64,000 nt of DNA, taken from contig CANRHR010000002.1 of NCBI GenBank assembly GCA_947630475.1, positions 62,001 through 126,000 on the forward strand, read 5' to 3'. The position numbers and the translations under genes were made by a program. Source of the DNA: an uncultured Clostridia bacterium. GTDB taxonomy: Bacteria; Bacillota; Clostridia; Lachnospirales; CAG-274. Below the pieces are notes generated by a model. It had not been told where the DNA came from, ran no database searches, and worked only from the letters and a program-made list of their open reading frames with translations. Positions 55,501-62,208 of the stretch are shown here, piece after piece (the first letter of the stretch is position 1; each line of letters starts with the position of its first letter).

Positions 55501-56799
55501 GGCGAAAATGACGGATATGTCAGCGCAGCTATACAGGCGGCAAATGAATTGAACTGCAATTTTGTCAATATGTTTGAGATAACAAAAAGTATGTATGAGG
55601 ATTATGGGGTTAAAGTAACACAAGGGCTTCAAAATATCAAAGCTGACGGAAGTATGGATATTACTCATTATAATAAGTTTGGCTCAAATATAGTTACAAG
55701 CCTTTTGATAAAAGCGTTGGCAGCTCAGAATCTGCCTCTTGCAAATTATACCGTTTCTTCGTCAAGATTTGTTTCAAAAACTGAGGATTTAAAAACTTCA
55801 ACTGTTTATATAATAGGTGACGAAACCGTTTCATATTCCGATGAAGCCGATGATTATAAGATTAAGCCTGTCGGATGGGCTAATTATCTTCCGGAATATT
55901 TTGTTTCTCAAATAAAATTTAAAAATCTTACCCTATCGGGTGCAAGCTCAAAAAGCTATATAAAAAGCAGCCAATACAATGAATTTATAAATAATCTCAG
56001 CGAGGGCGACTATGTTCTGATCCAGTTTGGCTTAAATGATGCTTTCGGTGATGCCGATCATCTTACAAAGACAGGAGAAGATAAAGATACGGAGGGATAT
56101 TATCAATATTATTTATATAATTATTATCTGAAGCCTGCCGCAGAAAAAAAGGCGGTTGCATTCTTAGTTTCTCCTTTGAGCGAAATGGGTTCGGAAAACA
56201 GTGCGCTTAAATCATATTCCGATGATGTAAGAGCTTTGGCGGCGGATACAATGTCAGCGTTTATAAATCTTTATGATGAAAGCTGCGATTTATACAATAA
56301 TTTTGAGCCGACCACACTGCAGGCTGTATACAATGATTATAAAGGCGTTGACGAAGATCATTTAAATGAATACGGAGCGAGGGTTGTGGCAAGAACAATA
56401 ATTGATATGATTAAATATTCTTCAGCCACATTAAAAAGCTATGTAAGTGATGAAGCATATGCCAATATCGATTATGAGCATATTACTAAGGCAGAGTTTA
56501 TGGAGCTTTTGATAAATGCGATGGGTGTTGAGCAGAAAGCAGAAAGCAATTTTAACGATGTTATAAAAGGAAAAGAATACTATGATGCCATTGGAACTGC
56601 CGCCCAATTAGGCATAGCAAAGGCGGATAAAGACGGGAATTTCTATCCGGAATCATACATTGACAGAAACAGCGCCATTGAAGCGGTTAAAACGGCTGCT
56701 TCTTTAGCAAACATAAAAATAGATGACATAAATTCTATTGTTGAAGATGATGAATTGCTTTTGAGAAAAACAGCGCATAAACTTATTATGCTTTTTTAA
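52504..56799 (+). CDS. Surface pectin methylesterase (CE8) with two SGNH/CE12-like domains and SLH motifs
   Basis: A 1431-residue exported enzyme. The domains in order are a signal peptide (about 1-27), CE8 pectinesterase (about 35-375; FIGRQDTLYL, VDYIFGDAT, LARPW), a BIG2-type Ig-like domain (about 380-463), a second Ig-like region, a jelly-roll-like region (about 580-810), a first CE12-type SGNH esterase (about 820-1075; LAGDSTV, GGRSSRS, FGHND, DITHYN), a second SGNH domain (about 1099-1310) in which GDST reads GDET and GHND reads GLND, and two SLH-like motifs (about 1316-1431). It should strip methyl and acetyl esters from pectin at the cell surface. GGGAGGG lies 6 nt before TTG 52504. 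No terminator follows; a family B repeat starts right after the stop. Confidence 0.93.
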   Translation: MNKKKLRNMIIKIMLCVFLLSSVMPVFAEENTAKKAIVPVNITVGKGSKYDFETIQEAVDSIQAEPTYLNKATISISPGVYEETVVVDKPYVVFKNYENDKADDVVITYDKANGHIDSSKSFGTEKTATVTIGRNATGFYAENITFQNSYNLNDDDKAQVQAVALVSLADKVSFDNCRFIGRQDTLYLKGASKGQDVYGEADYARVYLKQCYIEGTVDYIFGDATAYFDSCKLNAVKSNSQDHFTAANTTLFNLGYVFNNCIFTSDKAYTQDDKEKIDLARPWQSEDKYSNYGSQSVFLNCRMPAVISDKLFSLWSDETVDNKIRYYYYNLLDERGQPYDTSSAAGFAKQLSDEQAKAYSLSNVLRGSDNWNPISGNKPKDKVMVSDITLNKYIIDIPKDEKFTLKAIVLPVNAENKNVSFESDNEQIASVSNNGEITALKEGNTIIRAVSEENKFYAEAKINVIAAKTAPPQIDEISLDKTENILPGDILNINYTYMLKSDKEIDDAEIRWFAVNQLNNEEILLKEGNVENSSSYRVNVSDVGYKIKASVTPKSITSYGEKGETASAESKEAVKEGSDGVSTYLREGFDSFYETKYKDKNSESYPIDEHYSNIWTGSNSENKVAWSVLNENSTNAVIPECDDISDYSLLEYNAYENEKPWENANYELRMRFNPEINGLNAEAYFDFYTNYNGKDNSYYKFRLVRGSNTNSLKVYLYKKADALSDEVLIASDENSLANKIAQNSGEDNPWFIIKQTNNDEDINISITIDNESSALLNINAKDESPIKGGFTAFECYGKSRAVVLSRIEVTGVKSNMDDADKIRVYLAGDSTVKSYGDDNTIGGWGEFLPYYFDSSKVEIINKAEGGRSSRSFINQGRLDDILDEIREGDYLFIQFGHNDGLTTDTARVEHSVALGEPDANGIYPTIAAVKTETPQRIIDFYKDTDYPYSDTFYPYESGTFKWYLEQYVIKAREKGAIPIIVTPVARVFFDENGKITPHHGENDGYVSAAIQAANELNCNFVNMFEITKSMYEDYGVKVTQGLQNIKADGSMDITHYNKFGSNIVTSLLIKALAAQNLPLANYTVSSSRFVSKTEDLKTSTVYIIGDETVSYSDEADDYKIKPVGWANYLPEYFVSQIKFKNLTLSGASSKSYIKSSQYNEFINNLSEGDYVLIQFGLNDAFGDADHLTKTGEDKDTEGYYQYYLYNYYLKPAAEKKAVAFLVSPLSEMGSENSALKSYSDDVRALAADTMSAFINLYDESCDLYNNFEPTTLQAVYNDYKGVDEDHLNEYGARVVARTIIDMIKYSSATLKSYVSDEAYANIDYEHITKAEFMELLINAMGVEQKAESNFNDVIKGKEYYDAIGTAAQLGIAKADKDGNFYPESYIDRNSAIEAVKTAASLANIKIDDINSIVEDDELLLRKTAHKLIMLF

Positions 56800-56800
56800 C

Positions 56801-56921
56801 CGACCGATAAAGCCCGCTGTCTGTTAGGCGGCGGGCGCTTGGTTTACATAAAAAGATATTTCTAAGTAAATTTTCCGCTTATTAGTATGCAGCATAGCGG
56901 AGTACGAATATCATTGACTAA
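56801..56921. repeat. Family B repeat, copy 10 (long form)
   Basis: Begins 2 bp after the pectinesterase stop. The 10-bp hairpin CCCGCTGTCT/AGGCGGCGGG (56813-56835, two G-U pairs) is followed by AGTATGCAGCATAGCGGAG and TACGAATATCATTGACTAA. It matches copy 8. Confidence 0.6.
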
Positions 56922-56952
56922 CTTTAAAATATACAAAAAGGATTGAGAGTTT

Positions 56953-58491
56953 ATGAAAAAAATAATTTTTTTTATTATACTTGTATTAGCTGCGGCGTTT
57001 AGCTTTGTATGCACTTTTGCTGCGCCTATGATAAATACAAGGCTTTATTATGACGGGGCTCTTCATAATTATTCTGCCGAAGAGGTAAAAATTTCAATAA
57101 ACGGTGAGACATTAACTCAATATACAATGTTTCCTATAATTTTAAACAGCAGGATACTTGTGCCGGCAAGAGATGTTTTTGAAAAAATGGGCTGTGAGGT
57201 CCTTTGGAACGAAGCCCAAAGACAGGTAAGCGTAAAAAAGGGAAGCGATGTTGTTTTAATAAATATAGACAGTGATACGGCTTATAAAAACAACTCTTCA
57301 TTTAAAATAGATTCTGCCGCAAAAATAATAAACGAAAGAACTATGATTCCTTTGAGGGCAGTTTCAGAGGCTGTAGGCTGTGAAGTTGAGTGGAATAATT
57401 CATCTAGGACGGCGGTTATAACATATAACAATAGTGAAGCCGAGCAGCCTATTGTTCAGCCTTCGGCATCAGAGCAGCCAACGGTACAGCCGGCTGTTCA
57501 GCCTTCTTCACAGGAGCAGACTACCGACTCTTCTGATAAAAAAGAGGGCGGCATAAAAATACTCTGGGATCAAATAACAAATTTAGATGCTAATAATGCC
57601 GAAGGAAAAAGAAATACTGTAAATGGGCTTAATGTTATTTCTCCAACATGGTTTTCAATCAAAAATTCCGAGGGTGATATAAATGACATAGCCAGCGCAG
57701 AATATGTACAGTGGGCGCACAGCAACGGTTATCAGGTATGGGGATTGGTTTCAAACAGCTTTGATTCAGAGCTTACCCATAATGTTTTATCTGACCAAAA
57801 CAAAAGGCTTAAAGTGATAAATCAGCTTTCGGAGCTGGCCGATAAATATGATTTGGACGGTATTAATGTTGATTTTGAAAGCGTAAACATAAATGATGGA
57901 GATTACTATCTTGCCTTTATAAAAGAAATTACACAAGCATTAAAGGCTAAAAATCTTATTGTAAGTGTAGATACATTTATAATTAAGCCGTGGAATGTGC
58001 AATATAAGGTTAAGGAGGTTTCTCAGATAGTTGATTATGTTATTGTTATGACCTATGATGAGCATTGGAGCACCTCTCCCGAGGCAGGCTCGGTTGCATC
58101 CGCCGGTTGGGTTGATGCTGCAATGAAAGATATGGCTGAGGCGGTTGATAAAAACAAGCTTATTATGGGTATGCCGTTTTATACCAGACTTTGGGCGGAA
58201 ACCACAACGGATGAAGGCGAAGTTAAAGTATCATCAAAATCCTACACTATGGAGGACGGATATGAAAATTTGGTAAATAATAATGCTGATATAGTTTGGG
58301 ATCAGGATAGCGGACAATACTATGGTGAGTATACAAAAGACGGTATAAGATACAGAATGTGGCTTGAAGATGAAAGAAGTATTGAAGAAAAGCTTAAAAT
58401 TTCCAGAAAATATGATGTAAAAGGCGTTGCCTGCTGGAAAAGAGGCTTTGAAAAAAGTTCTGTGTGGGATGTTATTAATAATTATTATTAA
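56953..58491 (+). CDS. Secreted GH18-family hydrolase with copper-amine-oxidase-N-like domain
   Basis: A 512-residue exported protein. A signal peptide (about 1-24) precedes a stalk domain (about 45-155; RILVPARDVFEKMGCEVLWN and TMIPLRAVSEAVGCEVEWN). A linker rich in QPSA/QPTV repeats (about 160-195) leads to a GH18 barrel (about 200-512) with the catalytic stretch LDGINVDFES (Glu as acid), VIVMTYDEHW and KGVACWKRGFE. GH18 members of this type cleave chitin or peptidoglycan glycans; wall or spore-cortex remodelling is as likely as nutrition. The start is ATG 56953 behind AAGGATTGAGAG. A family B repeat fills the gap to the surface pectinesterase gene. Confidence 0.88.
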   Translation: MKKIIFFIILVLAAAFSFVCTFAAPMINTRLYYDGALHNYSAEEVKISINGETLTQYTMFPIILNSRILVPARDVFEKMGCEVLWNEAQRQVSVKKGSDVVLINIDSDTAYKNNSSFKIDSAAKIINERTMIPLRAVSEAVGCEVEWNNSSRTAVITYNNSEAEQPIVQPSASEQPTVQPAVQPSSQEQTTDSSDKKEGGIKILWDQITNLDANNAEGKRNTVNGLNVISPTWFSIKNSEGDINDIASAEYVQWAHSNGYQVWGLVSNSFDSELTHNVLSDQNKRLKVINQLSELADKYDLDGINVDFESVNINDGDYYLAFIKEITQALKAKNLIVSVDTFIIKPWNVQYKVKEVSQIVDYVIVMTYDEHWSTSPEAGSVASAGWVDAAMKDMAEAVDKNKLIMGMPFYTRLWAETTTDEGEVKVSSKSYTMEDGYENLVNNNADIVWDQDSGQYYGEYTKDGIRYRMWLEDERSIEEKLKISRKYDVKGVACWKRGFEKSSVWDVINNYY

Positions 58492-58552
58492 AATTTTATT
58501 GTTTACAAATGATTTTTTACCAAAATTTGGCTGAAAGTATAGGAGAAATACA

Positions 58553-59107
58553 ATGAAAATTCTTATAGAGCTTTTTATTGCATTTGCTAAAATAGGGGTT
58601 TGCACATTTGGCGGAGGTTATGCTATGCTGCCTTTGATAAAGCGTGAGATTGTTGAAAATAAAAAATGGGCCCAGGAAGAGGAAATTTTTGATTACTATG
58701 CAATCGGACAATGTACCCCCGGCGTTATTGCCGTAAATACCGCTACATTTATCGGCTATAAAGTAAAAGGCGTTTCGGGAGCCTTTGCCGCAACAGCCGG
58801 CGTTGTATTTCCATCGTTTGTGATAATAAGCGCAATATCTGCGTTTATAAATAGGTTTTCACATATAGCTGTTGTTCAAGATGCCTTTAACGGAATAAGG
58901 GTTGTTGTATGCGCATTGGTTTTAAATGCCGTTATTTCCATGGTAAAAAAAGGCGTTAAAGATGTATTGACATTTTTTATAATGCTTGTTATTTTTGCTC
59001 TTGTTGCGGTTTTTTCCATAAATCCTGTTTTTGCTGTTTTGGCTTCGGCGATTATAGGCATTATAGCAGGCAAATTGGGTTTTAGAAAGGATAAAGCAAA
59101 ACAATGA
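58553..59107 (+). CDS. Chromate-transporter family protein, first half-size subunit
   Basis: A 184-residue membrane protein of the CHR family. The family's N-terminal signature FAKIGVCTFGGGYAMLPLIKREIVE and the GQCTPGVIAVNTATFIGYK segment are present, followed by four to five further helices. In full-length ChrA two such halves are fused; here they are two genes. The stop codon overlaps the start of the second gene (ATGATGA at 59104-59107). CHR proteins export chromate or carry sulfate-like anions; in anaerobes the natural substrate is unclear. GGAGAAA lies before the ATG, 60 bp after the GH18 gene. Confidence 0.92.
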   Translation: MKILIELFIAFAKIGVCTFGGGYAMLPLIKREIVENKKWAQEEEIFDYYAIGQCTPGVIAVNTATFIGYKVKGVSGAFAATAGVVFPSFVIISAISAFINRFSHIAVVQDAFNGIRVVVCALVLNAVISMVKKGVKDVLTFFIMLVIFALVAVFSINPVFAVLASAIIGIIAGKLGFRKDKAKQ

Positions 59108-59703
59108 TGACATTTATAAAATTATTTTATGAATTTTTGAAAACAGGGCTTTTTTCGATCGGAGGAGGGCTTGCAACTCTGCCGTTTTTAAAGGATATGG
59201 CGCAAAAATATCCTTGGTTTACATCACATCAGCTCACAGATATGATTGCAATATCGGAGTCAACGCCGGGGCCTATAGGAGTTAATATGGCAACTTATGC
59301 CGGTTTTAAGGCAGGCATTACGGAGGGAGGAATTTTAAGCGGGCTTTTTGGATCTTTTACGGCAACGTTTGCTCTGGTTCTTCCGTCAGTTATTGTTATT
59401 ATCATAATCTCAAAAATACTTGAAAAATTTAGAAAAAGCAAAACCGTAGATGATGCGTTTTATGGTTTAAGACCTGCTTCGGCAGGTCTTATCCTGGGCG
59501 CTATGCTGGATGTTTTTATATCCGCTTTGTTTTTTGGCGATAAATTAGATGAAATTATCAATGTTTTTGATATTGTTAATATTTTTAATTTTAAGGCGAT
59601 AATTTTGTTTTTAGTTTCTTTTATTTTAATTATGAAATTAAAAAAGGTACATCCTATTTTATTTATTTTGGGAGGATGTATATTTGGGATTGTTTTTAGA
59701 TAA
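59104..59703 (+). CDS. Chromate-transporter family protein, second half-size subunit
   Basis: A 199-residue partner of the preceding half-size transporter. It repeats the signature as FLKTGLFSIGGGLATLPFLKDMAQ and ISESTPGPIGVNMATYAGFK, with four to five membrane segments following. The 4-bp start/stop overlap shows translational coupling, and the pair probably forms a heterodimer with opposed orientation. The stop codon lies inside a 21-bp palindrome, which forms part of the left copy of the 23-bp direct repeat bordering a family A element. Confidence 0.92.
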   Translation: MMTFIKLFYEFLKTGLFSIGGGLATLPFLKDMAQKYPWFTSHQLTDMIAISESTPGPIGVNMATYAGFKAGITEGGILSGLFGSFTATFALVLPSVIVIIIISKILEKFRKSKTVDDAFYGLRPASAGLILGAMLDVFISALFFGDKLDEIINVFDIVNIFNFKAIILFLVSFILIMKLKKVHPILFILGGCIFGIVFR

Positions 59704-59714
59704 TATCTAAAAAT
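59692..59714. repeat. 23-bp direct repeat, left copy
   Basis: GTTTTTAGATA-A-TATCTAAAAAT, mostly a palindrome. An identical copy is at 59873-59895. The left copy covers the chromate-transporter stop codon. Confidence 0.9.
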
Positions 59715-59872
59715 TTGAGTGTCGAAAAAGCAGATGTATAAACAGCTATTCCATCGGGATTAAAAATCCCTTGAAACTCGCTGCTTTCCTCGGCGGAAGT
59801 AAATTCCGCCTGCGGATTATAAGCCTGCGGCGCTTTAAGTTACTTGTTCAAAGTAGGGTTTTTGATAGTCTG
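59715..59872 (-). repeat. Family A structured repeat, copy 3 (inverted)
   Basis: 158 bp lying exactly between the two 23-bp direct repeats. On the minus strand it carries GCGCCGCAGGCTTATAATCC, GGCGGAA/TTCCGCC, GAGGAAAGCAGCGAGTTTC, GGGATT-TTT-AATCCC and CTGCTTTTTCGACAC. The pair AAAGCAG/CTGCTTT replaces AAAACAG/CTGTTTT of the other copies, so pairing is kept. The 3' hairpin of copies 1 and 2 is missing. Confidence 0.8.
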
Positions 59873-59895
59873 GTTTTTAGATAATATCTAAAAAT
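59873..59895. repeat. 23-bp direct repeat, right copy
   Basis: Identical to 59692-59714, directly abutting the family A element. The rest of the gap to 59992 is AT-rich without visible signals. Confidence 0.9.
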
Positions 59896-59992
59896 ATTTT
59901 TGCTGTTTTATTTTTCTAATGAAAAAATGATTTATGCCGATAAATTTATTATAGAGGTATTGTACGTTGGAAGTTTTTAAGGAAGTGATAAT

Positions 59993-60664
59993 ATGTCAAA
60001 TACTATTAATAAAAAATCGGCGCAATATAATCAGCAGGGCGGTTTGAGCTATGTTTCCTCAGAAGCTGAAGATAAGGCGGATTATATTAGCGAAAAGCTT
60101 AAAGAAATGAATAATCAAATTCTTCAGCTAAAGAAAATGTCAAAAACCGGTAAAAAAAGCGCCGCCTCAAATATTGCCGGCAGTTTTAATCCAACATTGG
60201 AGATGAATAAAATCGCCTGTGCGACAACTCCTGCCCAGCTAAGAAGATATATTGCGGGAGTAAATGCTAAAATAAGCTTGCTGAAAAAAGCAGGAGGTTA
60301 CGATACTCTTATAAAAAGATTTAAAAAGATTATATCCAAGGCTGAAGAAAAAATAACCAACCTTAAATATGAAGAAGCGTTAGAGAAAAAGGCTAAAGAG
60401 CTTGAAAGATTAAGAGAGCTTGAAGCAAGCAAAAAGATAAGAGAAAGAAAAGAAACGGCAAAAAGAAACAGAAAGCTTAAAGAAACGGAAGATGTAAAAA
60501 ATGCAGATGCAGTAACATTTGTGGCTGATGGCGGCGGCACTGTATCCGATGTAGGTGTTGAAGCGAGTATACAAAATGTTGCATTAAGCGTCAGCGCTCC
60601 GGCAGCTATGAGCGCCGACAGCGCTGCTGCATCTGCTCCGGCTAGTGTAGATGTTACGGCATAG
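59993..60664 (+). CDS. Uncharacterised coiled-coil protein with Ala/Ser-rich tail
   Basis: A 223-residue protein that I do not recognise. It has no signal peptide or membrane segment. Residues about 20-60 and 95-165 are strongly helical and charged, the latter a Lys/Glu/Arg-rich coiled coil (KYEEALEKKAKELERLRELEASK). The centre has NPTLEMNKIACATTPAQLRRYIAG, and the last 50 residues are low-complexity Ala/Ser/Val (SVSAPAAMSADSAAASAPAS), probably disordered. AAGGAAGTG precedes the ATG and a good terminator follows at 60689-60720, so expression as a single gene is likely. A structural or adaptor role is possible. Confidence 0.7.
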   Translation: MSNTINKKSAQYNQQGGLSYVSSEAEDKADYISEKLKEMNNQILQLKKMSKTGKKSAASNIAGSFNPTLEMNKIACATTPAQLRRYIAGVNAKISLLKKAGGYDTLIKRFKKIISKAEEKITNLKYEEALEKKAKELERLRELEASKKIRERKETAKRNRKLKETEDVKNADAVTFVADGGGTVSDVGVEASIQNVALSVSAPAAMSADSAAASAPASVDVTA

Positions 60665-60688
60665 GCATAATATTATGCTTTTATTTAA

Positions 60689-60720
60689 AAATCTCATCAC
60701 TATAGGTGGTGAGATTTTTT
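60689..60720 (+). terminator. Rho-independent terminator after the coiled-coil gene
   Basis: AAATCTCATCAC (60689-60700) pairs with GTGGTGAGATTT (60706-60717, one G-U) and runs into T. Confidence 0.85.
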
Positions 60721-60774
60721 GCATATTATTCTAAAGTAAAGAATAATTTTGAATATAAAAAATATAAATAATCT

Positions 60775-60803
60775 TTGACTTATTTTGTATTTTTATATAT
60801 ACT
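60775..60803 (+). promoter_or_regulatory. Promoter of the leucine-rich-repeat gene
   Basis: -35 TTGACT, 17 bp, -10 TATACT. Confidence 0.75.
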
Positions 60804-60811
60804 TATAACAA

Positions 60812-60869
60812 CAGATCAATAAAAATATGTATAGGGGGTGAAATTTTTTTGTAAAAAATTATTGATCTG
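60812..60869 (+). promoter_or_regulatory. Long 5'-leader hairpin of the leucine-rich-repeat gene
   Basis: CAGATCAATAA (60812-60822) pairs perfectly with TTATTGATCTG (60859-60869). The loop holds AGGGGGTG, a ribosome-site-like sequence with no useful start after it. The hairpin ends about 30 nt before the start codon, leaving the real ribosome site GAGAGGAAG free. Confidence 0.5.
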
Positions 60870-60899
60870 CAAAAATTATAAAAGAGAGGAAGTCTTATT

Positions 60900-62041
60900 A
60901 TGACAAAAAAAATTTTAAGTTTTTTTGTAAGCATTATGCTGCTTTGTATTGCTGTGATGCCGATAAGTGTATATGCGGCTCCGGAATTTCAAATTAGTAA
61001 CGGAACGCTTACAAAATATAATGGAACAGCCGAAACAGTATATATACCCGATACCGTTAAAAGAATTGGCGGGAGTGCTTTTTATAACAACAAATATATA
61101 AAGAATGTAATTCTTTCAGACAAAACTGTAACGATAAATGCGGGGGGGTGTATGGTGCTTTTCAAAGCTGCAGCAACCTTGAAAGTGTTACATTCGGAGA
61201 AGGGCTTATAAGTGTAGGCTCTTCAGCTTTTAAGGGTTGTCCGTCTCTTAAAAATATAAAATTTAATGAAAATCTTCAAACTATAGGAATTTATGCTTTT
61301 GCTAACTGCGTTTCTATGGAAGAGCTTAAATTTCCAAATTATGTTAAAATAGGTAATTACGCTTTTTCAAATTGTGTAAGTCTTAAAAACATTTATTTCA
61401 AGAAAAGACCGTTAGGAGAAGAAGTTAATTCAAATCGTTCAAATACAACTGTTTGCGGAGAATATGCTTTTAAAGACTGCACAAGCTTAAGCGGGATATA
61501 CGGAAGTATTAATTGGTATAGTAATTTCTTGTATAATGTTCCCCGTGTAACAATATATAGTGATTCAAAAACATTTTATGATGCGAAAAATGTAGAAAAT
61601 CGAGAAAAATATATAAAAAATTTAAAAAATAATAATGCTGGAGTCATATTTGAGCCTTATGATTATTCAAATTATGTATATCCATATACAGGCGATTTGG
61701 CACAGCCTGCGCAGACACAAACATTTGTGCCTAATTCATATGGTGCAAATGTGGTAGATTTTAAATATTATGTTGTACCGTCAATGATTGAACTTCTTCC
61801 CGATAAGGAAACAGACGTTGAATGCAATGAGCCTAGAGGTGATTTGGATTTTGATGAATACAAGCAAAATTCAAAAATAATGGCGTTTGATCTTCCGATG
61901 GGTTACGGTAAATCTTACGTTTTTGATGAAAGCGGAACATTTATTGGTTATGAACCGGGAACATATACTATAGGTATTTATGGCACATATCCATCCGGCG
62001 AAGGCTATCAATTTTCTATGACATACCATGTAACAAGATAA
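60900..62041 (+). pseudogene. Secreted BspA-type leucine-rich-repeat protein, split by a frameshift in a seven-G tract
   Basis: An exported protein whose frame breaks at 61142-61148 (GGGGGGG). The first part (60900 on) has a signal peptide (ending VYAA) and begins the repeats with IPDTVKRIGGSAFYNNKYIKNVILSD. It continues out of frame to a stop at 61211. The second part, open from about 61148, resumes YGAFQSCSNLESVTFGEGL, SVGSSAFKGCPSLKNIKFNE and further BspA-type repeats, then a C-terminal beta-like region to 62041. One extra G restores a continuous protein of about 380 residues. Whether this is phase variation, a -1 ribosomal shift, decay or a sequencing error cannot be decided here. It has its own promoter, leader hairpin and terminator. 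Confidence 0.85.
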
Positions 62042-62079
62042 ACTTTTATATATGATTTTCGGATATATTAAATAAAAAC

Positions 62080-62106
62080 AGCCCTTGCCGAATAGGCAAG
62101 GGCTTT
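62080..62106 (+). terminator. Terminator after the leucine-rich-repeat gene
   Basis: AGCCCTTGCC (62080-62089) pairs perfectly with GGCAAGGGCT (62095-62104), preceded by an A-run and followed by TT. Confidence 0.8.
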
Positions 62107-62109
62107 AGA

Positions 62110-62208
62110 CTGTTAATAAACCTAAATTTTATTAAATTTATAAGCTTTTAGCAGCGTCGCAGACATCAAATCTGCAGGCATCGCATTTTTACCGAGGAAT
62201 AAAATTTG
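62110..62208 (+). repeat. Family A repeat, truncated copy 4
   Basis: CTGTTAATAAACC, then AGCGTCGCAGACATCAAATCTGCAGGC and ACCGAGGAA match the first half of copies 1-3. The second half, with the inner stem and the 3' hairpin, is missing, and the sirtuin stop codon follows at once. Confidence 0.65.

Noticed and set aside
30497..59872. Family A repeats as a CRISPR array or complete insertion sequence
   Set aside because: The copies are 10-20 kb apart, not regularly spaced, and contain no transposase frame.
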